Assembly: GCF_009856355.1 (NCBI RefSeq)
Contig: NZ_WMEW01000001.1
Location: forward strand, 1-64,000
Direction of reading: 5' to 3'
Source: Halobacillus litoralis
GTDB lineage: Bacteria > Bacillota > Bacilli > Bacillales > Halobacillaceae
DNA: 64,000 bases
The notes beneath the pieces were generated by a model. It did no database searches. It saw nothing but the letters and a program-made list of their open reading frames with translations, and had not been told where the DNA came from. Of this stretch, positions 24,052 through 32,669 are shown in pieces. Made by a program: the position numbers and the translations under genes. Position 1 is the first letter of the stretch. Each line of letters begins with the position of its first letter.

Positions 24052-24738
24052 TTACATATCGTAGCCGTAGTCGCCCTGCGCCTGATCGCGGACAATCATG
24101 CCGTCTTCGATGGCAATGACACGCTTACGAATCGTGTTGACAATCTCTTTGCTGTGCGTTGCCATCAGGACGGTCGTCCCACCTGTATTGATTTCCTCAA
24201 GAATGTGCATGATCTCCCATGACGTATCCGGGTCAAGGTTACCGGTCGGCTCATCCGCAATCAAAATTTTCGGATGGTTCACCATCGCACGTGCAATGGA
24301 AACACGCTGCTGCTCCCCACCGGACAACTCATCCGGTAGAAAACGCGCTTTATTTTTCAAATGCACCTGGTCAAGAACGTCCATGACGCGGCGGCGGATA
24401 TTCGCGCTGTCTTCTTCAATGACTTCCAGCGCAAACGCGACGTTCTCATAAACGGTCAATGTCGGAAGCAGACGAAAGTCCTGGTATACGACACCAATCT
24501 TACGGCGCAGCATTGGAATACGGCGCTCCTTCATCGTAGATGTGTTGATATCGTTGATTAAAACCGTTCCGTTCGTCGGCTTTTCCTCACGGTAAATCAA
24601 TTTGGTAAACGTCGATTTTCCTGCCCCACTCGGTCCGACAACATAAACGAATTCACCCTGATCGATCTGCACGTCGAGACCGTTCAGCGCGGTCACTCCG
24701 TTCCGATAGGTTTTATAAACCCCTTGCATCTGTATCAT
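24052..24738 (-). CDS. ftsE: Cell-division ABC ATPase FtsE (no FtsX partner here)
   Basis: A 228-residue ABC ATPase with Walker A GPSGAGKST (about 36-44), a Q-loop VYQDFRLLPTLTVYENVAFA typical of FtsE, signature LSGGEQQR and Walker B ILIADEPTGNLD. FtsE normally pairs with the membrane protein FtsX to activate cell-wall hydrolases such as CwlO. Here the gene is complete but followed by a terminator and then ctpB; the expected ftsX is missing from the 190-bp gap. Confidence 0.93.
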   Translation of the reverse strand: MIQMQGVYKTYRNGVTALNGLDVQIDQGEFVYVVGPSGAGKSTFTKLIYREEKPTNGTVLINDINTSTMKERRIPMLRRKIGVVYQDFRLLPTLTVYENVAFALEVIEEDSANIRRRVMDVLDQVHLKNKARFLPDELSGGEQQRVSIARAMVNHPKILIADEPTGNLDPDTSWEIMHILEEINTGGTTVLMATHSKEIVNTIRKRVIAIEDGMIVRDQAQGDYGYDM

Positions 24739-24858
24739 ACATGTATCACCTTAATCTTTATTATTGTTAGCCAGATCTTTTTCTTTTACAAACACCATCA
24801 TTATAACATTAAACACCCTTCTGTTTAGCTATGAAATTATTACATTTCTTTATCAATA

Positions 24859-24890
24859 CAAAAACGTCCGGCTTATTCAGCCGGACGTTC
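24859..24890 (-). terminator. Terminator of cccB
   Basis: AACGTCCGGC / GCCGGACGTT followed by TTTTTG on the minus strand. Confidence 0.88.
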
Positions 24891-24896
24891 CGAGGA

Positions 24897-25262
24897 TTAT
24901 TTCTTGGCTGCCAGCCAGCTGGCAACAAGCTGGGCGTCTTCATCCGTTACGTCGCCCTGGGCAGGCATCTGCCCTTTTCCGTTTTTTATGATGTTGACAA
25001 TTTCATCCGCAGAATACTTGCCGCCGACCTGAGTTAACGCCGGTCCCATCGCACCTTCAAGGTCCCCGCCGTGGCAGGAGGCACAGCTGCTCTTGTAAAC
25101 ACCTTCGGCAGCTGATGCGTCTACAGTACCATCAGATCCACTGTCGGACTGTTCTTCTGTCGTTTCTTCGTTCGTACCTTCATCGGAGGATTCTTCTCCG
25201 CCCCCGCAGGCTGCGAGAATAAGTACAAGTCCCAACATCATGGCCAGCCATAGTTTTTTCAC
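24897..25262 (-). CDS. cccB: Lipoprotein cytochrome c551
   Basis: A 121-residue lipoprotein: signal peptide with lipobox LAAC (Cys19), an acidic Ser/Glu linker, and a class I cytochrome c domain with heme motif CASCH (Cys60, Cys63, His64) and axial Met99 in GKGQMPAQ. It carries electrons on the outer face of the membrane. B. subtilis cccB sits at the same position next to ftsE and yvjA. Confidence 0.93.
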   Translation of the reverse strand: MKKLWLAMMLGLVLILAACGGGEESSDEGTNEETTEEQSDSGSDGTVDASAAEGVYKSSCASCHGGDLEGAMGPALTQVGGKYSADEIVNIIKNGKGQMPAQGDVTDEDAQLVASWLAAKK

Positions 25263-25312
25263 ATGTCATCCCCCTTGGAATTTTATAGAAATCTAGTGTA
25301 AGTATAACCGAG

Positions 25313-26185
25313 TCAAGTCGTTTTGAAACCCTCTCCAAGTACCTCTGTGGCATTCATCGCGACGACAAAAGCCCCCGGATCGACGGTTTTGACCGTTTGT
25401 GTCAATTTGATGAATTCATTCTGCTGAACTACACACATAACGACACGCCGCTCGCGTTCGGTATAGCCGCCGGCGCCGCTCAGCACAGTCACTCCGCGGT
25501 CAATCTGCCGGAAAATCTCATCACGGACTTCATCCACCTCTTCGGTAATGATCATGACGTTTTTCGATGTATTCAACCCGACCTGCACGAAATCAATGGT
25601 ACGGCTTGTGACGAAAAGGCCGATCAGGGCGTACAACCCTTCTTCCAGGGAAAATACGAAAGCCGACGTAATGACGATCAGCCCGTCCAGCATCGCTACG
25701 CAGATGCCAAGCGGAAGATGAGTGAATTTATGAATCACTTGAGCGGCAAGATCGATGCCTCCGGTGGACGCTCGTCCACGGAACACTATGCCGAGGCCGA
25801 GACCGACCCCCATTCCTCCAAAAATAGCTCCGAGAAGCGGATCAGGGGTTGCCGCATCCATGGAGCTCGTAAGCAGGACGAAAAACGGCAGAACGATCGT
25901 CCCTACAAGGGATTTGACACCGAAGTTTTTCCCAAGGACCAGCCAGCCCATAATGAACAAGGGAATGTTGAGCACCCACTGCACAACACCCGGCTCCCAG
26001 CCGAACACACCTTTGGTAATTGTACTGATCCCCGCGACACCTCCGGAAGCCACGTTATTGGGAAGTAAAAACAAGTTAAAAGCGATTGCTACAAAAAAGG
26101 ATCCGAGAATAACGAGACCGTAATCCATTGTATGTCGAAGTAGCGGCGGCACCGGCTCCCTGCGGTATTTTTTAGCCATCATCAT
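25313..26185 (-). CDS. yvjA: YitT-family membrane protein (YvjA-like)
   Basis: A 290-residue protein with five or six membrane helices in the YitT/DUF161 domain (GSFFVAIAFNLFLLPNNVASGG to about residue 205), followed by a cytoplasmic DUF2179 domain (VDEVRDEIFRQIDRGVTVL, GAGGYTERERRVVMCVV). The family's transport or sensing role is unknown. ATG 26185 is 9 bases after AGGGAGAG. It lies upstream of cccB as in B. subtilis yvjA. Confidence 0.88.
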   Translation of the reverse strand: MMMAKKYRREPVPPLLRHTMDYGLVILGSFFVAIAFNLFLLPNNVASGGVAGISTITKGVFGWEPGVVQWVLNIPLFIMGWLVLGKNFGVKSLVGTIVLPFFVLLTSSMDAATPDPLLGAIFGGMGVGLGLGIVFRGRASTGGIDLAAQVIHKFTHLPLGICVAMLDGLIVITSAFVFSLEEGLYALIGLFVTSRTIDFVQVGLNTSKNVMIITEEVDEVRDEIFRQIDRGVTVLSGAGGYTERERRVVMCVVQQNEFIKLTQTVKTVDPGAFVVAMNATEVLGEGFKTT

Positions 26186-26344
26186 GATGTTCAACTCTCC
26201 CTATGTATTCGTACTTCTAAAACCGTATGGAGTATACCATTCCATTCAGGGGGTGTAAATAAGAGCGGAATAACGTATTAACACGGTAAAGGAGCGGCCT
26301 GACGCCTTTTTAGTGTTCACTGGATGGTGTGACTTATACAGCAG

Positions 26345-26380
26345 ATAAAAAGAGAAGAGAGTCCTGTCCCGGACTCTCTC
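26345..26380 (-). terminator. Terminator of galU
   Basis: GAGAGTCC / GGACTCTC with a 6-base loop, then a T-rich tail on the minus strand. Confidence 0.85.
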
Positions 26381-26388
26381 CTGATGTT

Positions 26389-27264
26389 TCACCTTGATTC
26401 CTGTTTTTCCATAACTTCTGCAAGCAGTTCGAGCACATCATCGCGCATGTTGTCTCTTTCCATCGCGATGGCAAGCGTCGTCTTAATAAAGCCGAGCTGA
26501 TCACCGACATCATAACGGTCTCCCTTAAACTCATAGCCGTACACCGGCTGATCGAGGTTCAGGCGTTCAATCGCATCCGTCAGCTGGATCTCACCGCCGG
26601 CTCCAGTTTCCTGCGTAGCCAACAGGTCCATGATTTCAGGCGTGAACACGTAACGGCCGATGATGGCCAAATTGGATGGTGCTTCCTCAACAGGCGGCTT
26701 TTCGACAAAGTGCTCCACTTCATAACGAGGGCCCTGCTGGTCTTTAGGGGCGATAATGCCGTAGCGGTCCGTTTCATCCTCCGGGACCTGCTTCACCCCG
26801 ATGACAGAGGACTGCGTCTCTTCATACTGATCAATCAGCTGTTTGAGACACGGCTCATCAGAGCGGACGATATCGTCCCCGAGAAGGACGGCAAACGGTT
26901 CATTGCCGATAAACTTGCGGGCACACCAGACGGCATGGCCGAGTCCCTTCGGCTCTTTCTGACGGATGTAGTGGATATCCACTTCTGCGGACTGCTGCAC
27001 TTCTTCAAGCAGATCGATTTTGCCTTTTTTATAAAGGTTGTCCTCCAGCTCAAAAGCGTGGTCAAAATGATCCTCGATCGCCCGTTTCCCTTTACCGGTA
27101 ACGATGATGATATCTTCGATCCCCGACTGGATGGCTTCTTCAACAATGTACTGTATGGTCGGCTTATCAACAATCGGAAGCATTTCCTTCGGCATCGCCT
27201 TTGTAGCCGGAAGGAACCTCGTTCCAAGGCCGGCGGCGGGAATAATCGCTTTTTTCACCTTCAT
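26389..27264 (-). CDS. galU: UTP-glucose-1-phosphate uridylyltransferase
   Basis: A 291-residue nucleotidyltransferase making UDP-glucose from UTP and glucose-1-phosphate. The nucleotide-binding N-terminus is [20 protein letters not shown], with [21 protein letters not shown] and VEKP motifs following; all are typical of GalU/GtaB. UDP-glucose would supply glycolipid anchors, teichoic acid glucosylation or exopolysaccharide. It is flanked by prfB and a YitT gene, where B. subtilis has no such gene, and ends at its own terminator. GGAGGAGG precedes the ATG. Confidence 0.95.
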   Translation of the reverse strand: MKVKKAIIPAAGLGTRFLPATKAMPKEMLPIVDKPTIQYIVEEAIQSGIEDIIIVTGKGKRAIEDHFDHAFELEDNLYKKGKIDLLEEVQQSAEVDIHYIRQKEPKGLGHAVWCARKFIGNEPFAVLLGDDIVRSDEPCLKQLIDQYEETQSSVIGVKQVPEDETDRYGIIAPKDQQGPRYEVEHFVEKPPVEEAPSNLAIIGRYVFTPEIMDLLATQETGAGGEIQLTDAIERLNLDQPVYGYEFKGDRYDVGDQLGFIKTTLAIAMERDNMRDDVLELLAEVMEKQESR

Positions 27265-27337
27265 GTCGTGACGCCTCCTCCAAATTATGTATGCCCTTTT
27301 ATACTAGCAGAAACGGCACGTATTGGACAGTTGAGAC

Positions 27338-27375
27338 ACAAAAAAAGACTCCCACTGGCATGTGGGAGTCCTTTT
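27338..27375 (-). terminator. Terminator of prfB
   Basis: GGACTCCCACA / GTGGGAGTC-type arms around a short loop, then a run of seven T on the minus strand. Confidence 0.9.
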
Positions 27376-27377
27376 GA

Positions 27378-28482
27378 TTATCCATCCATTTGTGAGCGGA
27401 GGTAGGCATCGATAAATTTATCGAGACTGCCGTCCATCACGCCCTGCGTGTTTCCGACTTCTTCGTTCGTACGGTGGTCTTTGACCATGGAGTACGGGTG
27501 GAAAACATAGGAGCGGATCTGGCTTCCCCAGCCGATTTCCTTCTGCTCGCCACGGATGTCGTCAAGCTCCTGCTGCTGACGCTCGATTTCAAGCTGATAC
27601 AGCTTCGACTTCAACATCTTCATCGCCTGTTCACGGTTCTTAATCTGAGAACGCTCCGACTGGCACGTTACAACCGTGTTCGTCGGGGTGTGGGTAATAC
27701 GAACCGCGGAATCTGTGGTGTTGACGTGCTGACCACCGGCACCGCTGGCACGATACGTATCGATTTTCAGATCTTCCGAACGTACATCGATTTCAATTTC
27801 GTCGTTGAACTCCGGCATCACTTCACACGATACGAATGACGTGTGACGACGGCCGGAGGAGTCGAACGGAGAAATACGTACGAGACGGTGTACGCCTTTT
27901 TCCGCTTTCAGGTAACCGTACGCATTGTGCCCTTTAATAAGAAGGGTCACACTCTTAACGCCGGCTTCATCACCAGGAAGATAATCCATCGTCTGCACAG
28001 AGAAACCTTTCTTCTCCGCCCAGCGCGTGTACATACGAAGCAGCATGCTTGCCCAGTCCTGGGACTCTGTACCACCGGCACCCGGGTGCAGTTCAAGAAT
28101 CGCGTTGTTCTTGTCGTAGGGCTCGCTTAGAAGGATGTTCAGCTCAAACTGGTTCAGGTCGTTTGACAGCTTCTGCACTTCCTGGACAAGATCCTCAAGC
28201 AGTTCTTCGTCTTCTTCTTCCTTGACCAGCTCATAGGACACTTCCAGGTTCTCATGCGTTTCTTCATGTTCTTCCAAGGTGTGAACAAGACCTTTCAGGC
28301 CGTTCACTTCATCAATGACCTTCTGCGCCGTATTCTGGTCATCCCAGAAGCCCGGCTCTGTCATCTGTTCTTCTAGTTCAGCAATGCGGGTTTTTCTTTG
28401 ATCGACGTCAAAGAGACCCCCTGAAGTCCGCTAATTTCTCAGCTGTATTATCTAATTCATGACGGATTTCTGCCATATCCAT
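27378..28482 (-). CDS. prfB: Peptide chain release factor 2, programmed +1 frameshift
   Basis: RF2 of 367 residues, releasing peptides at UGA and UAA. Translation starts at ATG 28482; after 24 codons an in-frame TGA (28408-28410) occurs in the context AGGGGGTCTCTTTGAC. The internal Shine-Dalgarno AGGGGG plus slippery CTT TGA C is the classic autoregulatory +1 shift, and reading resumes at GAC 28409. Both key motifs are in the second part: stop-codon recognition SPF (RISPFDSSG) and the catalytic GGQ (GAGGQHVN). It follows secA by about 70 bases, as in B. subtilis. Confidence 0.97.
28408..28422 (-). promoter_or_regulatory. prfB frameshift site
   Basis: AGGGGGTCTCTTTGAC on the minus strand: a Shine-Dalgarno-like stretch three bases before CTT-TGA-C. 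Slow UGA termination when RF2 is scarce promotes the shift. Confidence 0.95.
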
Positions 28483-28519
28483 GTTGAATCACTCCTCTAT
28501 TAATCTAAACACAAGGGAA

Positions 28520-28545
28520 GACACTCTCTGTAAAAAGAGAGTGTC
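28520..28545 (-). terminator. Hairpin between secA and prfB
   Basis: GACACTCTCT / AGAGAGTGTC with a 6-base loop but no clear T-run after it on the minus strand; it may attenuate or protect the message rather than terminate fully. Confidence 0.55.
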
Positions 28546-28552
28546 CCACTGG

Positions 28553-31066
28553 TTATTTACCATGGCAATTTTTATACTTCCTGCCGCTTCCGCAAGGACA
28601 AGGGTCATTGCGGCCGACGGTGTCTTTTCTTACGTAAGGATTTTTCTTTTTCGGCTCCTTACTTTCTTCTCCGCCGGAAACGGCTGTTGCACCTTTCGCT
28701 ACTTCCTGACGCTGCAGGTTGCTTCGGATCTGCGCCTTCATGACATAACGGGCCACTTCCTCATCGATGCTTGCAACCATCTGTTCAAACATACGGAAGC
28801 CTTCGAAATTATATTCACGAAGCGGATCATTCTGTCCGTACGCACGCAGGTGAATCCCCTGACGGAGCTGGTCCATCTGATCGATATGGTCCATCCACTT
28901 CTGGTCGACCGTACGAAGCAGGATGACTTTTTCAAACTCACGCATCTGCTCAGGTGTCAGCTCTTCTTCCTTCTCGTCATACCGTTCCTTCACTTTAGCA
29001 AGGATAAGCTCCTTCATTTCCTCCGGATCTTTTCCTTTCAAGTCTGCAGCGGTGACGTCGCCTTCAAAGAGCAGGTTGGCACGCAGGTAATCCACGACGC
29101 TGTCAAGCTCCCAGTTTTCATCTTCCTCATCACTCGTATGCACATCAACGGTCTGGGCCACTGTACGGTCGATCATACCCTCGATGATTTCACGAAGATT
29201 TTCAGATGTGAGCACTTCATAACGCTGCTTGTAGATCACTTCACGCTGCTGACGAAGCACATCGTCGTAGGAAAGGATCGTCTTCCGGGCATCAAAGTTG
29301 TTCCCTTCCACACGTTTCTGTGCCGACTCAACCGCACGGGAGATCATTTTACTTTCAATCGGCTGGGAATCATCCATACCGAGACGATCCATCATGTTAC
29401 GGATGTTGTCGGAGGCGAAGCGGCGCATCAGTTCGTCATCTGTCGCCAGGTAGAACTGGGACATCCCCGGGTCCCCCTGACGTCCGGCACGACCACGAAG
29501 CTGGTTATCAATCCGGCGGGATTCATGACGCTCGGTACCAATGACCGCCAGACCGCCGGCTTCTTTCACACCGTCGCCAAGCTTGATATCTGTACCACGA
29601 CCGGCCATGTTGGTCGCAATCGTTACGGCACCCTTCTGTCCGGCGTTCTCGATGATTTCCGCTTCACGGAAGTGGTTTTTCGCGTTCAAAACGTTGTGCG
29701 GCACGCCGGCTTTAGTCAAGTAACGGGAAATAATTTCAGACGTTTCCACCGCTACGGTACCGACAAGCACCGGCTGACCATTTTCATGGCGGTTCTTAAT
29801 ATCCTCCACAACGGCCTTGAACTTCCCATCCATCGTTTTGTAAACGAGATCGGCTTTATCATCCCGCTGAATATCGCGGTTCGTCGGAATGACAACAACA
29901 CGCATGTTGTAGATGTTCATGAATTCCTCTTCCTCGGTCTTCGCTGTACCGGTCATACCGGAAAGCTTTTCATACATCCGGAAGAGGTTCTGGAACGTGA
30001 TGGAAGCGAGCGTCTGGCTTTCGTTCTGGATCTCAAGCCCTTCCTTCGCTTCAATCGCCTGGTGCAGACCATCGCTGTAGCGGCGGCCTTTCATCAAACG
30101 GCCGGTGAACTGGTCGACGATGACCACTTCGCCTTCCTCCACCACGTAATCCGTGTCACGCTGCATCGACGTGTGAGCCTTCAGCGCCTGGTTGATATGG
30201 TGGATGAGCGATACGTTGGAAAGATCAAACAGGTTTTCAATCTTGAAGAAACGCTCGGCCTTGTTGATACCTTCTTCTGTGAGCTGGACGTTTTTCGTTT
30301 TCTCATCATACGTAAAGTCCTCTTCACGGGCAAGGAGACGGACAAACGAATTGGCCCCGACATAAAGATCGGCGGATTTTGACGCGGAACCGGAAATGAT
30401 CAACGGTGTACGCGCCTCATCAATTAAGATCGAATCGACTTCGTCAATAATGGCATAGTGCAGCGGCCGCTGGACCATCTGCTCCTTATACAGCACCATG
30501 TTGTCACGCAGGTAGTCGAAACCGAACTCATTGTTCGTTCCGTACGTGATATCAGCGGCATAGGCTTCCCTTTTCTCATCCTTGGACATGCCGTTGGAGT
30601 TCAAACCGACCGTCAGTCCGAGGTATTGATAAAGCTCACCCATATCCGTGGAGTCACGGCTCGCCAGGTAGTCGTTCACGGTAATGATGTGGACGCCTTT
30701 GCCTGTGATGGCGTTCAAGTACGCCGGCATGGTGGAGGCAAGGGTTTTACCTTCCCCTGTCTTCATCTCCGCAATGTTCCCTTCATGAAGGGCAATCGCA
30801 CCCATCAGCTGCACGCGGAACGGGCGCATATTCAACACACGTTTCGAAGCTTCACGGACAACCGCGAAGGCTTCGACTAACATATCATCTAATTTTTCGC
30901 CATTTTGATAGCGTTCTTTGAATTCTGCTGTCTTATTCTTTAAATCTTCTTCTGACAATTTCTCAATATCTGATTCCATTGCATCAATATCATCAGCGAT
31001 CTTTTCCAATCGTTTCAGTTGACGAGTATTGCCGTCGCCAAAGATTTTCTTTAAAGTTCCAAGCAT
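28553..31066 (-). CDS. secA: Preprotein translocase ATPase SecA
   Basis: An 837-residue motor that drives unfolded preproteins through SecYEG. Walker A lies in [12 protein letters not shown] (about residue 100), the DEAD-type motif is [15 protein letters not shown], and motif VI is [13 protein letters not shown]. The C-terminus carries the zinc-binding SEC-C motif [13 protein letters not shown] for SecB or ribosome contact. The start is ATG 31066 after GAGGAG; upstream in-frame codons lack a site. Gene order hpf-(small ORF)-secA-prfB matches Bacillus. Confidence 0.98.
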   Translation of the reverse strand: MLGTLKKIFGDGNTRQLKRLEKIADDIDAMESDIEKLSEEDLKNKTAEFKERYQNGEKLDDMLVEAFAVVREASKRVLNMRPFRVQLMGAIALHEGNIAEMKTGEGKTLASTMPAYLNAITGKGVHIITVNDYLASRDSTDMGELYQYLGLTVGLNSNGMSKDEKREAYAADITYGTNNEFGFDYLRDNMVLYKEQMVQRPLHYAIIDEVDSILIDEARTPLIISGSASKSADLYVGANSFVRLLAREEDFTYDEKTKNVQLTEEGINKAERFFKIENLFDLSNVSLIHHINQALKAHTSMQRDTDYVVEEGEVVIVDQFTGRLMKGRRYSDGLHQAIEAKEGLEIQNESQTLASITFQNLFRMYEKLSGMTGTAKTEEEEFMNIYNMRVVVIPTNRDIQRDDKADLVYKTMDGKFKAVVEDIKNRHENGQPVLVGTVAVETSEIISRYLTKAGVPHNVLNAKNHFREAEIIENAGQKGAVTIATNMAGRGTDIKLGDGVKEAGGLAVIGTERHESRRIDNQLRGRAGRQGDPGMSQFYLATDDELMRRFASDNIRNMMDRLGMDDSQPIESKMISRAVESAQKRVEGNNFDARKTILSYDDVLRQQREVIYKQRYEVLTSENLREIIEGMIDRTVAQTVDVHTSDEEDENWELDSVVDYLRANLLFEGDVTAADLKGKDPEEMKELILAKVKERYDEKEEELTPEQMREFEKVILLRTVDQKWMDHIDQMDQLRQGIHLRAYGQNDPLREYNFEGFRMFEQMVASIDEEVARYVMKAQIRSNLQRQEVAKGATAVSGGEESKEPKKKNPYVRKDTVGRNDPCPCGSGRKYKNCHGK

Positions 31067-31183
31067 TGCAACCGCTCCTCTATTGATTTCCAATCTTCGG
31101 TTGTGTAGTTCAGTCCATCTACTATCATAACACTAAGAGAAGCGGCCTGACAATTCAAGAGCGGGGCTTTAGTCACCGGGGTT

Positions 31184-31366
31184 TTATGTGGTTGAGGCAG
31201 AGGCCGGGGCGGGTTCATTTATGAAGGCCGGCTGCAGCTGGAGCTGTCTTTCGTTCAGTTCTTTTACACGCTTATTGGTGGAGCCGATGATGTGGACGAG
31301 CTGGACGATTGTATCTTCCTGTTGTTTTAACCGCTGATCCATCTCATCACAGTTTCTGCAGGTCAT
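31184..31366 (-). CDS. Small CxxC coiled-coil protein between hpf and secA
   Basis: A 60-residue protein with a very strong ribosome site (GGGAGGTGATGAG before the ATG at 31366). The N-terminus has a TCRNCDEM Cys pair, followed by an amphipathic helix (QRLKQQEDTIVQLVHIIGST) and a Pro/Ala-rich tail. It could bind zinc or form dimers. No family is recognised, and B. subtilis has no recognised gene at this place. Confidence 0.6.
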   Translation of the reverse strand: MTCRNCDEMDQRLKQQEDTIVQLVHIIGSTNKRVKELNERQLQLQPAFINEPAPASASTT

Positions 31367-31534
31367 CTCATCACCTCCCTGTTGCTTTAGTTATACTACA
31401 GGAAGAGGAAGCATGCACATCTGTAAAATAGAGGTTTCAACAGGAATAGGTGGTCGAAAGTGGAGATTTGCTCTGTGGAAAATGCGGGTTTTAAGAGGGA
31501 ACGGTTCTCCTTTTTTGTTTTCTGGAATTTTTAC

Positions 31535-31573
31535 AAAAAGAAAAGCACCCCTGTCGAAACAGGAATGCTTTTC
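31535..31573 (-). terminator. Terminator of hpf
   Basis: AAAAGCATTCCTGT / ACAGGGGTGCTTTT around a short loop, followed by a T-rich tail on the minus strand. Confidence 0.85.
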
Positions 31574-31593
31574 CTCATTCATTATTCAATTCA

Positions 31594-32151
31594 TTACGTT
31601 TCAATTAAACCGTAGCGGCCGTCACGTCGTTTGTATACGATATTTGTTTCATCAGTGTTCGCATTTGTAAAGACGAAGAAGTTGTGGCCGAGCATATCCA
31701 TTTGAAGGGCCGCTTCTTCACTATCCATCGGTTTCAGGTCAAAGCGCTTCGTTTTCACGATTTCCACATCGAATTCGTCATCCGACTGCATCTGCTCCTG
31801 ATTGGCTTCGCGCTCTAATTCAGCAAATACGTATTTCGGTGCACCCTCCTGACGGAATCGGCGGTTTACCTTCGTTTTATGCTTACGGATCTGTCTTTCT
31901 AATTTATCAACCACAAGGTCGATGGCAGCGTATAAATCTGTATTATGCTCCTCCGCTCGGAGTAGTAGATTTTTCATCGGGATTGTGACCTCGATAGTCT
32001 GCTCATCATTATAGACACTTAAATTTACGTGCACCTCTGAGGACGGGGGAGTGTCAAAGTAGCGTTCAAGCTTGCTCACCTTTTTCTCCACATAATCTTT
32101 AATAGAATCCGTCACTTCAAGGTTCTCACCACGAATGTTGTACTGTAGCAT
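31594..32151 (-). CDS. hpf: Long-form ribosome hibernation promoting factor
   Basis: A 185-residue HPF. The N-terminal domain (MLQYNIRGENLEVTD to about residue 100) binds between the ribosomal subunits, and the C-terminal domain (VKTKRFDLKPMDSEEA to NVVYKRRDGRYGLIE-like end) dimerises 70S into inactive 100S particles. Start ATG 32151 follows AAAGGAGG. A near-consensus sigma-B promoter lies 44 bases upstream, in line with stress and stationary-phase control of B. subtilis yvyD. Confidence 0.95.
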   Translation of the reverse strand: MLQYNIRGENLEVTDSIKDYVEKKVSKLERYFDTPPSSEVHVNLSVYNDEQTIEVTIPMKNLLLRAEEHNTDLYAAIDLVVDKLERQIRKHKTKVNRRFRQEGAPKYVFAELEREANQEQMQSDDEFDVEIVKTKRFDLKPMDSEEAALQMDMLGHNFFVFTNANTDETNIVYKRRDGRYGLIET

Positions 32152-32194
32152 TAGAAGTGTCCTCCTTTCATCCTTATGTGATATATATTCTATC

Positions 32195-32220
32195 ATACCC
32201 ATGGCCTTTCCTGCATAAAC
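32195..32220 (-). promoter_or_regulatory. Sigma-B promoter of hpf
   Basis: GTTTAT (32215-32220), 14-bp spacer, GGGTAT (32195-32200) on the minus strand; the consensus is GTTTAA-N12-15-GGGTAT. Confidence 0.8.
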
Positions 32221-32362
32221 TTTCTTAAAATTGTGTCATTTTTATGTCGGTATTTGCTGGAATTTGTCCCATGACGAAGAAAACGTGGATGAAACAGGGA
32301 TGGATTTTGTCTAAATGATAGAGGAACCGCTGTTTCCGTCCTAACTCTACAATAAGAAAAGA

Positions 32363-32394
32363 TAAAAAAAGTCAGCCTGATTCAGGCTGACTTT
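32363..32394 (-). terminator. Terminator beyond the cell-wall-binding protein gene
   Basis: AAGTCAGCCTGA / TCAGGCTGACTT followed by TTTTTTTATC on the minus strand. It is 275 bases after the gene's stop, with repeat copy C between. Confidence 0.85.
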
Positions 32395-32501
32395 CACTTT
32401 TACAAAACCGTGTTTTCCAAGGACGAACATCCAATCCTCCTCATAAAGACCTCAAAGCGTGGTCTCGGTCACCGCTATTTCAAGCGATTACCAGGTGAGG
32501 T

Positions 32502-32628
32502 AACAAGGAGAGTTCCGTGGTGCCTGCGGGAAAAGCACAAGCCGAAGATCCGCCGGGGCAGGCGTTCTTCCTGTCCAAGTTAGCTGTGGGTGTGCCGCGG
32601 CAGGCATCCACCGATAAACGGAACGTGA
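32502..32628. repeat. Interspersed palindromic repeat, copy C (diverged)
   Basis: About 127 bp sharing the frame of copies A and B (GCCTGCGGGAAAAGC, GCCGAAGATC, TTCTTCCTGTCCAAGTTAG, GGCAGGCATCCACCGATAA) but with many changes. Its ends GTTCCG / CGGAAC form an outer inverted repeat. It sits in the 3' untranslated region of the cell-wall-binding protein gene. Confidence 0.75.
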
Positions 32629-32669
32629 TCGTAATTCTTTCGTGTGGAAAACACAATTCCCATTCACTT

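Noticed and set aside
25397-26068. 223-codon open frame on the plus strand
   Set aside because: Antisense to the YitT-family gene, with His/Arg/Asp-rich low-complexity composition typical of shadow frames.
27378-28364. prfB reading break as a sequencing error
   Set aside because: The break lies exactly at the canonical RF2 frameshift signal AGGGGG...CTTTGAC.
28481-30382. 633-codon open frame on the plus strand
   Set aside because: It runs antisense through secA and past its end, has no ribosome site or family motif, and its composition follows from secA codon use.
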